A DNA stretch of 64,000 bases from positions 186,001 to 250,000 of the forward strand of contig CAVSMD010000005.1 of the NCBI GenBank assembly GCA_963728995.1, written 5' to 3'. The notes beneath the pieces were generated by a model, which was given only the letters and a program-made list of their open reading frames with translations, had not been told where the DNA came from and made no database searches. The stretch is from FEN-1219 sp963728995. Lineage in GTDB: Bacteria; Pseudomonadota; Gammaproteobacteria; Steroidobacterales; Rariloculaceae. Every line of letters starts with the position of its first letter. Position 1 is the first letter of the stretch. The position numbers and the translations under genes were made by a program. Of this stretch, positions 8,705-17,573 are shown piece after piece.

Positions 8705-9631
8705 ATGCTGACCCGCCAGCTGTCCCGCACGGATCTGAACCTGTTGCTGACCCTGCAGGTGCTGCTGGAGTCCCGCAGCGTGTCCGAAACCGCGCGCCAG
8801 CTGCACTTGACGCAGTCCGCCATCAGCAAAGCGCTCGGCCGACTCCGGCGCCAGTTCAACGACCCCCTGTTCCATCGAGCATCGAAGGGGCTCGTGCCGA
8901 CACCGTTCGCACAGCGCTTGCAGCAGCCGCTGCACGATTGGCTGGAAACCGCCGCAGGATTATTCGTGCACGAGGATTTCGAGCCCGCCACGTGGCACGG
9001 CGAGTTCATGTTGGTCGCGCACGATTACCTGCACGTCACCGTGGTGCCGGGCTTGCTGGCTCTTCTGCGCGACCACGCACCGCATGTTCGCGTGAAGGTG
9101 CAAAGTCAGTACAGCCATCAACTCCAAGGGCTCGAGCGCGGCGAGCTCGATTTCGTGCTGAATCTGCAGTTCTCACAGCTCTCCGCGGAGTTCCGCTCGG
9201 AAGTGATCTACACGGACGAGCCCGCGATCCTGGCTCGCGCTGCGCATCCGTTGCGCAAGCAGCGATGGGCAGTCGAGGACCTGTTTCGTTATCCGCGCGT
9301 CGCGTTGCGGATCCCGGACATGGACAAGTTCATGATGTTCCAAACGCGGGACGGTCAGCCGCCGCTGAGTCAACGATGGCCGGCCGCGTACGAGACGGAC
9401 AATCTCACGGTGGCCCTGGCCACGGTGTCGCGCACGGACTGCTTGCTGCCGGCCGGCGGCCTGTTGAACCGCCTCGCCACGAGCGAACTGCGCTTCGAGC
9501 CATTACCGTCGGTCCGCTCTCCCCCGTTCAAGCTCGCGTATTGCCTCGTGAGCCATCGGCGCACGGACAACTCCGCGCCACACCAGTGGCTGCAGCGGAC
9601 CATCGGACAGGTGTTCCGCTCACTGCTCTGA
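8705..9631 (+). CDS. LysR-family transcriptional regulator
   Basis: 308 residues, full family length. The N-terminal winged helix-turn-helix runs LNLLLTLQVLLESRSVSETA then LHLTQSAISKALGRLRR (about 11-60). The C-terminal effector domain begins at GEFMLVAHDYLHVTVVPGLL. Its closest look is to the NodD/SyrM/PcpR-like branch, where SVSETARQL and NDPLFHR are common. The ligand is unknown. The likely target is the shared upstream region with its two dyads, and so possibly the microprotein. No clear Shine-Dalgarno lies before ATG 8705. Confidence 0.9.
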   Translation: MLTRQLSRTDLNLLLTLQVLLESRSVSETARQLHLTQSAISKALGRLRRQFNDPLFHRASKGLVPTPFAQRLQQPLHDWLETAAGLFVHEDFEPATWHGEFMLVAHDYLHVTVVPGLLALLRDHAPHVRVKVQSQYSHQLQGLERGELDFVLNLQFSQLSAEFRSEVIYTDEPAILARAAHPLRKQRWAVEDLFRYPRVALRIPDMDKFMMFQTRDGQPPLSQRWPAAYETDNLTVALATVSRTDCLLPAGGLLNRLATSELRFEPLPSVRSPPFKLAYCLVSHRRTDNSAPHQWLQRTIGQVFRSLL

Positions 9632-9723
9632 AAGGCGTTCAACGCTTCCCGTGCCGCAATTACTCGGCCACGCTCGATGGGCCAGGAACAGAATATGGCA
9701 TAGGGCTTGCAAGCCAGCCCGGT

Positions 9724-10605
9724 ATGGCGGGCCGGGTCTTCATCGGTATCTCGGGTTGGCGATATGCGCCCTGGCGCGGCACGTTCTATCCGTCGGGACT
9801 GAAGCAGAGCGACGAGCTTGCCTATGCTGCCGCGCGCTTCTCGACGCTCGAGATCAACGGCAGCTTCTATTCGCTGCAGCGCCCGGAGTACTACGCCAGG
9901 TGGTTCGAGCAAGTGCCGGACGACTTCGTGTTCGCGGTCAAAGGCTCGCGGTACATCACGCATATGCTGCGACTGCGCAAAGTCGACCGCGCGCTCGCAA
10001 ACTTCTTCGCCTCCGGCGTGCTCGCATTGCGGCACAAGCTCGGCCCCGTGCTCTGGCAGTTGCCGCCTACGTCTCGATTCATCCGCGACGACCTCGAGCG
10101 ATTCCTCGACATGTTGCCCCGCACGTTGACCGACGCGGCCCGGCTCGCGCGCGGGCACGACGAGCGTGTCGCAGGTCGCACGTATCTACGCGCAACGCGC
10201 CGACAGGAACTTCGCCACGCGCTCGAGGTTCGACACCCGAGCTTCGCGACACCGGAGCTCGTGGCGCTGCTACGCGCCAGCAGCGTCGCGCTGGTCGTCG
10301 CGGACACCGCGGGCCGCTGGCCTCTGCTCGAGGACGCGACGAGCGACTTCGTCTATGTGCGCTTGCACGGCGATGTCGAGCTTTACTCCAGCGGCTACGG
10401 CGCGGCGGCGCTCGATCACTGGGCGCATCGCGTCAGTGCCTGGCGTGACGGTCGCGCGCTCGAGAACGCTCACCTGGCGGGCCCGGTCGAGCGGCACCCG
10501 ACTCCGCGGGACGTCTACGTGTACTTCGACAACGACGTCAAAGCGTACGCGCCGGTCGACGCCAGAAATCTCGCAGCGCGCGTCGCGGGCAGAGCTGCGG
10601 CATGA
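9724..10605 (+). CDS. DUF72 domain-containing protein
   Basis: 293 residues. It shows the family opening FIGISGWRYAPWRGTFYP, EINGSFYSLQRPEYYARW, FAVKGSRYITHMLRL and the later FVYVRLHGDVELYSSGY and VYVYFDNDVKAYAPVDA. The family has a TIM-barrel fold and no proven reaction. Start at ATG 9724, since the frame is also open far upstream but overlaps the LysR gene. Its stop overlaps the ligD start by four bases (ATGA), tying it to the NHEJ module; DUF72 genes often sit near DNA-repair genes, so a repair link is reasonable but unproven. Confidence 0.88.
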   Translation: MAGRVFIGISGWRYAPWRGTFYPSGLKQSDELAYAAARFSTLEINGSFYSLQRPEYYARWFEQVPDDFVFAVKGSRYITHMLRLRKVDRALANFFASGVLALRHKLGPVLWQLPPTSRFIRDDLERFLDMLPRTLTDAARLARGHDERVAGRTYLRATRRQELRHALEVRHPSFATPELVALLRASSVALVVADTAGRWPLLEDATSDFVYVRLHGDVELYSSGYGAAALDHWAHRVSAWRDGRALENAHLAGPVERHPTPRDVYVYFDNDVKAYAPVDARNLAARVAGRAAA

Positions 10606-13028
10606 GCAAGCCGAAATCCACCGCACGGCTGCAGAACTACCGCCGCAGGCGCGACTTTGCACGGACCCCCGAGCCCCGCGGCGGCCCAAAATCGCGCGCG
10701 ACGAGACAGCTGCACTATGTCGTGCAGAAGCACGACGCGACGCGCCTGCATTACGACTTCAGGCTGGAGCATCATGGCGTCTTGAAGAGCTGGGCCGTGC
10801 CGAAAGAGCCGAGCCTCGATCCGAAGGACCGCAGGCTCGCCGTGGCGACCGAGGACCATCCGCTCGATTACGGCGGCTTCGAGGGCGAAATTCCGGAAGG
10901 CCAGTACGGCGCGGGCAGCGTCGTGATCTGGGACCGCGGCTTCTGGACCCCGCTCGGCGATGTGGACGAGGCCCTCGCGGGCGGCAAGCTCGACTTCGAG
11001 ATCGAGGGCGAGCGCCTGCACGGCCGCTTCACGCTCGTGCGCATGGCGAAGCGCGGCAAGCGCGGGCGCGCGGTGAACTGGTTGCTGATCAAACGTCGTG
11101 ACGGCAAGGCCAAAGGAACGCAGCCCCGGCGCACGCGAGCTGCGAAGTCTTCCGCGATCGACCCGGCCCATTTGCCGGGCGCGCGACGGGCGGCGCTGCC
11201 GCGCACGATCGCGCCGCAGCTCGCCACCGCGGTGCAGCGCCCCCCGGAGGGCGCGGACTGGATCTACGAACCGAAGCTCGATGGCTATCGCCTGCTCTGT
11301 CGAATCGAAGACGGCCGGGCCAGTCTGCTCACACGCCGCGGCCTCGATTGGACTGGCCGCTTCGCCGCGATCGCGGCCGCGGCGATCGAGTTGCCGTGCA
11401 CCTCGGCGCTGATCGACGGCGAAGCGGTCGTGTACGATTCGCGCGGCATCACGAGCTTCCAGCGCCTGCAAAATGCGCTCACCACCGGCGCCGAGCCGAT
11501 CGTGCTGGTCGGCTTCGATCTGCTGTATCGCGACGGCTGGGACTTGATGCGCGTGCCGCTCGTCGAGCGCAAGCGCGCGCTCGCGGCGCTGCTCGGCGCG
11601 AGCGGTGCGGCCATCGCCTATGGCGAGCACGTCACGCAGAGCGGCAGCGAGTTCTTCAAGGCGGCCTGCCAGCTCGGCCTCGAAGGCATCGTCGCCAAGC
11701 GAGCCGAGGCCCCGTACGCCCAGACGCGTACGAAGAGCTGGCTCAAGGTGAAGTGCCTTCAGCGTCAGGAATTCGTGATCGTCGGCTTCACCGATCCGGC
11801 CGGGTCGCGCTCGGGATTCGGCGCCCTGCTCGTTGCCACTCGCGCACACGGACGAGCACCGCTGCGGTATGCCGGCAAGGTCGGCACCGGATTCGACGAG
11901 CGCACGCTGCGCTCCATGCACGCCCGACTCCGATCGCTCGAACGGCGCACGCCACCGATCGCCTCCACGGCAGGCGTGCAGAGGCGCGGCGTTCATTGGG
12001 TCGAGCCGAAGCTCGTCGCCGAAGTGGCGTTCACCGAATGGACCGGCGACGAACGGCTGCGTCATCCGACCTTCCGCGGGCTGCGCGAGGACAAACCCGC
12101 CAGCGAGATCGTCGAAGAGCGCGCACTCCCGAGCGCGCCGCCGCAGCGCGAGCACGCGAGTGGCGTGCGCGCCAAGCGCCAGGTGCGCCTCACACATCCC
12201 GAGAAGGTGCTGTTCCCCGAGCCCGGCATCACGAAGCGGCAGCTCGCGGATTATTGGCAGCGAGTGGCCGAGCTAGCGCTTCCCTTCCTGGCGCATCGCC
12301 CACTGACACTCTATCGCTGCCCCGACGGTTACGCGGCGCAATGCTTCTATCAGAAGCACGTGGGCGCCGCCATACCGCAGACCGTGCCGCGCGTCGTCAT
12401 CGAGCAAGGGGAGGAACCCTATACCTATATCGAGGACGCCACGTCGCTGCTCGGTCTCGTTCAGGTCGGAGCTCTCGAGCTACATGCCTGGGGCTCGCGC
12501 ACCGAGCATCTCGATCAGCCCGACACGATCGTGTTCGATCTCGATCCAGCCGAAGACGTGGCTTGGCGCGAGGTCGCGAGCGCCGCGTTCACCGTCAAGA
12601 GCCGGGTCGAGGCGCTCGGCCTGCACGCGTTCGCGAAGCTCACGGGGGGTAAAGGCCTCCACGTCGTCGTGCCCGTGCGGCCCGGCCCCACCTGGCCGGC
12701 CGTGAAGCGCTTCGCGCGCGCGTTCGCCAATGAGATGGTGCGCGCGGAACCGAAGCGGTTCGTGGCATCGCTCTCGAAGGCCAGGCGCGCCGGGAAGATC
12801 TTCATCGACTATCTGCGCAACGACCGCGAATCCACGGCGATCGGCGCGTACTCGCCGCGCGCGCGCCCCGGCGCTCCGATTGCGCTGCCGATCGACTGGG
12901 CCGACCTCGACGTCGAGGCGCGCGCCGCGCCGCGCATCGGTCTGCTCGACGCGCCGCAGGTCATCGCCGCGTGGAAACACGAACCGTGGGCGAGCTTCGA
13001 CACGGCGCGTCGGTCGCTCGTCGATTGA
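10602..13028 (+). CDS. ligD: DNA ligase D (LigD), multidomain NHEJ enzyme
   Basis: 808 residues, intact. The order is 3'-phosphoesterase, ligase, polymerase, as in Pseudomonas LigD. The phosphoesterase part (about 36-165) has the His/Asp cluster HYVVQKHDATRLHYDFRLEH and PEGQYGAGSV. The ATP-dependent ligase (about 205-500) has motif I EPKLDGYR with the adenylated Lys225 and GLEGIVAKR. The primase-like polymerase (about 525-800) starts LTHPEKVLFPEPGITK and has the metal motif FDLDPAEDV and TGGKGLHV. It processes and seals double-strand breaks with Ku. Its stop lies one base from the Ku stop on the other strand. Confidence 0.96.
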   Translation: MSKPKSTARLQNYRRRRDFARTPEPRGGPKSRATRQLHYVVQKHDATRLHYDFRLEHHGVLKSWAVPKEPSLDPKDRRLAVATEDHPLDYGGFEGEIPEGQYGAGSVVIWDRGFWTPLGDVDEALAGGKLDFEIEGERLHGRFTLVRMAKRGKRGRAVNWLLIKRRDGKAKGTQPRRTRAAKSSAIDPAHLPGARRAALPRTIAPQLATAVQRPPEGADWIYEPKLDGYRLLCRIEDGRASLLTRRGLDWTGRFAAIAAAAIELPCTSALIDGEAVVYDSRGITSFQRLQNALTTGAEPIVLVGFDLLYRDGWDLMRVPLVERKRALAALLGASGAAIAYGEHVTQSGSEFFKAACQLGLEGIVAKRAEAPYAQTRTKSWLKVKCLQRQEFVIVGFTDPAGSRSGFGALLVATRAHGRAPLRYAGKVGTGFDERTLRSMHARLRSLERRTPPIASTAGVQRRGVHWVEPKLVAEVAFTEWTGDERLRHPTFRGLREDKPASEIVEERALPSAPPQREHASGVRAKRQVRLTHPEKVLFPEPGITKRQLADYWQRVAELALPFLAHRPLTLYRCPDGYAAQCFYQKHVGAAIPQTVPRVVIEQGEEPYTYIEDATSLLGLVQVGALELHAWGSRTEHLDQPDTIVFDLDPAEDVAWREVASAAFTVKSRVEALGLHAFAKLTGGKGLHVVVPVRPGPTWPAVKRFARAFANEMVRAEPKRFVASLSKARRAGKIFIDYLRNDRESTAIGAYSPRARPGAPIALPIDWADLDVEARAAPRIGLLDAPQVIAAWKHEPWASFDTARRSLVD

Positions 13029-13029
13029 T

Positions 13030-13989
13030 TCAGCCGGCCTCGCGCAACGCCGCGATGAGCTCCTCGCGCGACATCGAGCTGCGACCCGGTACGCCGCGCT
13101 TCTTCGCCTGCTCGTAGAGCTCCTTCTTGCTCCGATCCGCAAGCGGGTCGCTGCGGGCCGGTTGCGCCGGGGCCGCACGCGCGGCCCCCATGCGTTGCTT
13201 CAGCACCGCCATGATGTCGATGACGTTGCCGCTCTCCTCGTCGTCCTCCGGCGGTGCCTCCTCGAGCTCCACGACGTCGCGGGCAGCGTCCCGCTTCGCC
13301 TCGGCGAGCTCGCGCAGCACGCGGCCGTATTCATCCTCGAGCAGCGTCGTATCGAGCTCCGACTCCGTAAGCTCGGCCAGCGCTCGCTCCATCGCCTGGC
13401 GGCGCTGCGCCGATGCCTTGATCGGCTTCGGCAATCCGACGTCGCTCGGCGTGCGCAGCTGATCGGCGAAGCGCATCGTGACCGCTCGCAGCGTGCCCCC
13501 TTCGGCGAAGATCGCGGCGAGATATTCCTTGCCGCGCATCACGAACGTCGCTATGCCGGCGCGGCCCGTGCGCTCCATCGTCGCCGCGAGGAGGTGGTAT
13601 GCCTTCGTCGACTCGCCACCTGGCGCAAGGATGTACGGCCGTTCGAGCAGCTGCCGCGGAATCTCCTCGCGAGCGACGAATCTGCGCAAATCGATGTCGC
13701 GCGATTTGCGCGGCGCGAGCGCCGTAAGCTCGTCGTCGGCGATCACTGTGAAGCTACCGTCGTCGTTCTCGTAACCTCGAACGATGTCGTCGCGGCCGAG
13801 CGCCTTGCCGTCGGCAGGGCAAAAGTACCGGCGCTGAAGCGGCCGATCGTCCGGACCCAGCATCCTGAGGGCGATGTGCCGCGCGCGCACGGCGGGGTAA
13901 AGGTCGACGGGCACGCTGACGAGCCCGAACGTCAGCGTTCCGCTCCAGAAGGCGCGCGGCGTCTGCCCAGCCTCAGGCTCTGCGGCCAT
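13030..13989 (-). CDS. ku: Ku protein with C-terminal SAP-like tail (Ku paralogue 1)
   Basis: 319-residue DNA-end-binding protein of bacterial NHEJ. The Ku core runs from FWSGTLTFGLVSVPVDLYPAV (about 15) to about 200, with CPADGKALGRDDIVRGYE. An acidic linker (EEAPPEDDEESGNVIDIM) leads to a helical tail KKELYEQAKKRGVPGRSSMS near the C-terminus that resembles SAP/Rho-N motifs. ATG 13989 was chosen over a longer upstream frame because the core then starts at the usual distance. It overlaps the second Ku gene by 17 bases and follows it in the same operon. Confidence 0.93.
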   Translation of the reverse strand: MAAEPEAGQTPRAFWSGTLTFGLVSVPVDLYPAVRARHIALRMLGPDDRPLQRRYFCPADGKALGRDDIVRGYENDDGSFTVIADDELTALAPRKSRDIDLRRFVAREEIPRQLLERPYILAPGGESTKAYHLLAATMERTGRAGIATFVMRGKEYLAAIFAEGGTLRAVTMRFADQLRTPSDVGLPKPIKASAQRRQAMERALAELTESELDTTLLEDEYGRVLRELAEAKRDAARDVVELEEAPPEDDEESGNVIDIMAVLKQRMGAARAAPAQPARSDPLADRSKKELYEQAKKRGVPGRSSMSREELIAALREAG

Positions 13990-14767
13990 GACTCGTATCC
14001 TTGCGCCGCGCCTGCAGGCTCGCCTCGAGCGTCGCGACCAGCGAGGCCTGGCGCTCGCGCTGTGGCGCTTGCGGGAAACGCACGACTTTGCCCGCAGCCT
14101 TCTTCGCCACCAGCTCCTTGAGCTGATCCTGGTACTCGTCACGGAACTCCGTGGGATCGAACCGATCCTCGAGCGCGCCGATCAGCTGCTGCGCGAGCGC
14201 GATCTCGCGCTTGTCCGGTGCCCTGCGCTCGTCGATCCGGACCGGCGAAACCTCGACCATCTCCTGCGCGTAGCGCAGGGTGTCTAGCAGCAGGTAACCG
14301 CCGCTCGCCTGCAAGGCGCCGACGTAACGCTTGTTGCGCAACACCCAATGAGCAATGCCGATGACGCCGCGCTTCGCGAGCGCCTCCGCGAGCGCGAAGT
14401 AGCCTTCGTCGTCGCCATCCGGCCCGAGGTAGTACGGCCGATCGAACCATCGCTCGTCGATGGCACTTGCGGGCACCACCTGCTCGATGCTGATCAGCCT
14501 GGACGGCTTCGGTGTGAGCGCCGCTTGCTCCTCTTCCGTGAGCAGCACGTAGACGCCGCGGTCGACCGCGACGGCTTTCTTCAAGGCTTCTGGCGGAACG
14601 GGCTCGTCGGTCGCAGGATCGACCATCTGCTGCTTCACGGGCGTATGGTCGGCGGCGTGCAGCAAGCGGAAATGAACTTTCGTGTCGCGCACGGCCGCAT
14701 AGAGCTTGGCGGGCACTCTGATCTCACCGAGCGTCAGATCCGCCTTCCACATGGCGCGGGCAGTCAC
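13973..14767 (-). CDS. ku: Ku protein (Ku paralogue 2)
   Basis: 264 residues. Ku core begins MWKADLTLGEIRVPAKLYAAV and includes FRLLHAADHTPVKQQMVDP and a basic C-terminal end (QARRKDTSHGRRA) without the SAP-like tail of its neighbour. The start is a GTG at 14765-14767, chosen because a full AAGGAGG Shine-Dalgarno lies seven bases upstream (14775-14781); ATG 14752 is the alternative. First gene of a two-Ku operon. The two proteins differ widely, so they may form a heterodimer or serve different end types; that is inference. Confidence 0.92.
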   Translation of the reverse strand: MTARAMWKADLTLGEIRVPAKLYAAVRDTKVHFRLLHAADHTPVKQQMVDPATDEPVPPEALKKAVAVDRGVYVLLTEEEQAALTPKPSRLISIEQVVPASAIDERWFDRPYYLGPDGDDEGYFALAEALAKRGVIGIAHWVLRNKRYVGALQASGGYLLLDTLRYAQEMVEVSPVRIDERRAPDKREIALAQQLIGALEDRFDPTEFRDEYQDQLKELVAKKAAGKVVRFPQAPQRERQASLVATLEASLQARRKDTSHGRRA

Positions 14768-15017
14768 GGGAATGCCTCCTTGGACCTCGAAAGGCGCGTC
14801 TGACGAGCCTCGAGGTCGCCGCACATCGGCACTCCCTGATTTGATTAGTCTGCGCGCTCGAGGAATGGTTCGAGGGGCAGCCAAGCCCGTCGACGAGCGC
14901 CACGGGTTGAGTGAAGATCAGCGTCGGCCCGGCTTCGACGTGACGCGGACGGGCCCGAGGGACGGCCACGGCCCGCGACGTTCGCGCACTACCGGCTCGC
15001 GCTCGGGGAGATGTTTG

Positions 15018-16688
15018 ATGGCTACGATGGCAACGTGCACCGCCACCCGGTTCTCGCGGCGCCGGAGCGCCGCGACGACGGCCGCGCAAGCGTGCGCGCT
15101 CGCCATGGGCGCATGGCTCGTGCCCGCCGCATACGCGCAACCCCCTCTCTACCGCGACGCCACGATCACGCACGTGCCCCGCGATCTCGCCGGCCCCTGC
15201 ATGGATGCCGCGGCCGGCGATGCGGACGGCGACGGCGATCTGGATCTCGTGCTCGCGATGGAGTTTCAGCCGAACATACTGCTGCTGAATGACGGTCATG
15301 GCGTGTTCAGCGATGGGTCCGACCGCCTCCCACGCACGATGCACGACAGCGAGGACGTCGCTTTCGCAGACTTCGACGGGGACGGCGATCTCGATCTCGT
15401 GCTGGTGAGCGAGGACGACGAGAAAGACGAGCTCTACTCGAACGACGGCAACGGACACTACTCCGACGTGAGCACTCGGCTCGGGACCGAAGAGGTATCG
15501 AATGCGCTCGCCGTGCTCGATCTCGATGGCGACGGTGCTCCGGATCTCCTGATCGGTAGCGTCGGCATCAAGCGCGTGCTCATGAACGATGGACATGGTC
15601 TTTTTCGCGACGAGACGCAGAGCCGCTGGCCGCAGACGGACGAATCGCGAACCCAGGATCTGGAGCTCGCCGACGTCGACGGGGACGGCGACCTCGACGT
15701 GCTCGTCGCGAACGAAGGGCAGAACCAGCTCTACCTGAACGACCACGGCCGGCTCGTCGACGCGACGGCGGCGCGGTTGCCGGCGCGCAACGACGAGTCG
15801 CGCGAGATTCGCGCGGCCGACGTCGATCGCGACGGCGACCTCGACCTGCTCGTCGCAAACGTCAGCTTCGGCATGCAGGAAAGCGCGCAGGACTACTTGC
15901 TGCTGAACGACGGCGGCGGCCGTTTCACGACGGCCGAGCACGATCGCTATCCGGAGGATGCACGCAGCAACTTCACCGTGCAGGCCGTGGACCTCGATCA
16001 CGACGGCGATCTCGACGTGATCTTGCCCGCGACCACGTTCCCGCGCCGCGACGCCCGCGTCATGGTGCTGTATACGGATGCGGCGGGGCGGGCCGCCGTC
16101 GCGTCGGTTCAGAACGTCGACCTCCGCGACGTGGACGGCGACGGCGCTGCGGACCTCGTCGCCACCGACGGCGATCGAGAGATCGTGTTTCGGGCCGAAC
16201 GCCAGCGTTTCGTGCTAAGTGGCGCGGGCGCCGCAACGACGAGCACGTTCGACGACGTCGACATCGACGGCGACGGCAAGATCGACATCGCAGCCGCGAA
16301 CCTCGCGCTCGGGGAATTGCAGACGGGCTCACAGCAAGGCGTGCTTGGCGATCTGCAGGTCGCCGACGTGGACCGCGACGGCGACATCGACGTCATCGTT
16401 TCCGGCGCGACCGCCCTCGAGCCGGCCGGCGATTACCTCGTGCTGCTGAACGACGGCGCCGGCCGGTTCGCGCCGGCGCCGCCCGGCGCGATTCTGCCTG
16501 CAGAATCGACCGGCAACGGGTTCGACGTGGAGGTCGCAGACTTCGACGGCGACGGCGTCGCGGACCTGTTCCTGTGCAATCGTGCGGGAATTCCGAGCCC
16601 CGCTGCAGCGGCCGCGCGTTCGGGGGGTGTGCAGCGGCTATTGCTCGGAATTCTGCCAACTTCGTCCGAGACGTCGCCGCGGCCGTGA
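15018..16688 (+). CDS. Secreted FG-GAP/VCBS repeat beta-propeller protein
   Basis: 556 residues. A long signal peptide ends near AAYAQP (about 41). The rest is a chain of about ten repeats, each with a calcium loop of the form D-x-D-G-D-G-D-x-D (for example DADGDGDLD, DFDGDGDLD, DVDRDGDLD) followed by a LLLNDG or LYLNDHG strand. This is the integrin-alpha-like propeller pattern. Likely extracellular, calcium-stabilised and involved in binding; no catalytic domain is present. GGGGAG precedes ATG 15018. Divergent from the Ku operon across about 250 bp (14768-15017), in which I see no other feature. Confidence 0.88.
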   Translation: MATMATCTATRFSRRRSAATTAAQACALAMGAWLVPAAYAQPPLYRDATITHVPRDLAGPCMDAAAGDADGDGDLDLVLAMEFQPNILLLNDGHGVFSDGSDRLPRTMHDSEDVAFADFDGDGDLDLVLVSEDDEKDELYSNDGNGHYSDVSTRLGTEEVSNALAVLDLDGDGAPDLLIGSVGIKRVLMNDGHGLFRDETQSRWPQTDESRTQDLELADVDGDGDLDVLVANEGQNQLYLNDHGRLVDATAARLPARNDESREIRAADVDRDGDLDLLVANVSFGMQESAQDYLLLNDGGGRFTTAEHDRYPEDARSNFTVQAVDLDHDGDLDVILPATTFPRRDARVMVLYTDAAGRAAVASVQNVDLRDVDGDGAADLVATDGDREIVFRAERQRFVLSGAGAATTSTFDDVDIDGDGKIDIAAANLALGELQTGSQQGVLGDLQVADVDRDGDIDVIVSGATALEPAGDYLVLLNDGAGRFAPAPPGAILPAESTGNGFDVEVADFDGDGVADLFLCNRAGIPSPAAAAARSGGVQRLLLGILPTSSETSPRP

Positions 16689-16702
16689 CGTAGGCTGAAG
16701 CA

Positions 16703-17560
16703 ATGCGCACGAACGAGAGCTCGATCACTCGCGTAGCGCTCCGGGCGCTCCTGGCGGCGGCGGCGCTGGCGGCCTCCGCCGCGCCCGCGCACGCCGACAC
16801 GGTCGGGCTCGTGAACGCGCTGCGCACCACCGGCTGCGGCCGGCGCCACCACGCCGAGGCCGTGCGGCCGAACGGGCAGCTCGATGTCGCCGCGCGCCAG
16901 CTGGCCCGGAGCGCAAAGCTGCCCGAAGCGGTTGCCGGCGCCGGCTACTCGGCGGCCGCCTCGGCCATGCTGCACGTGAAGGGCCCGACGACCGACGAGG
17001 CGCTGCAGCGCGAGCTCGCCGATCACTGCGCCTCGCTCGGCGAAGCGCGGTACAGCGAGGTCGGTGTCTACCGGCATGGCAACGACACCTGGATCGTGCT
17101 CGCCGCGCCGCAGCCGAAGGCCCCGGTGCTCGAGCCTGCCGCCGTGGCCCAGCGCGTGCTCGTGCTGGTGAACGCGGCGCGCGCCGCGCCGCGCAAATGC
17201 GGTCGCGAGCGGTTCGCAGCGGCACCGCCCCTGACCCTCTCCGCCACGCTCAACGCTGCCGCGTCGGTCCACGCCCGCGACATGGCCAAGCACACGACGC
17301 TCGGCCACCGCGGCTCCGACGGCAGCCAGTCGTCGGATCGGATGACGCGGGCCGGGTATGCCTGGCGCCTCAGCGGCGAGAACGTCGCGGCCGGTCAGCG
17401 CGACGCGGATGCCGTCGTCGCGGACTGGCTCGCGAGCCCGGGACACTGCGTGAACATCATGACGCCGGCCTTCGTTCACATGGGCCTGGCGTTCGCACTC
17501 GCGCCGGGAGCGAATCCCGGCATCTACTGGGCGCAAGAGTTCGGCGCGCCGCGCAACTAG
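16703..17560 (+). CDS. Secreted CAP (SCP/PR-1) domain protein
   Basis: 285 residues with a signal peptide (about 10-32, AASAAPAHAD). The C-terminal CAP domain (about 150-283) has the family motifs LGHRGSDGSQSSDRM, LSGENVA and WLASPGHCVNIM, with the His and Glu of the CAP cavity. The N-terminal half (about 33-145) is a weaker, CAP-like or unique region. Extracellular role unknown. It starts 14 bp after the FG-GAP gene and is probably co-transcribed with it. Convergent with the acyl-CoA dehydrogenase gene, 13 bp apart. Confidence 0.87.
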   Translation: MRTNESSITRVALRALLAAAALAASAAPAHADTVGLVNALRTTGCGRRHHAEAVRPNGQLDVAARQLARSAKLPEAVAGAGYSAAASAMLHVKGPTTDEALQRELADHCASLGEARYSEVGVYRHGNDTWIVLAAPQPKAPVLEPAAVAQRVLVLVNAARAAPRKCGRERFAAAPPLTLSATLNAAASVHARDMAKHTTLGHRGSDGSQSSDRMTRAGYAWRLSGENVAAGQRDADAVVADWLASPGHCVNIMTPAFVHMGLAFALAPGANPGIYWAQEFGAPRN

Positions 17561-17573
17561 CAGACTAGCGCAG

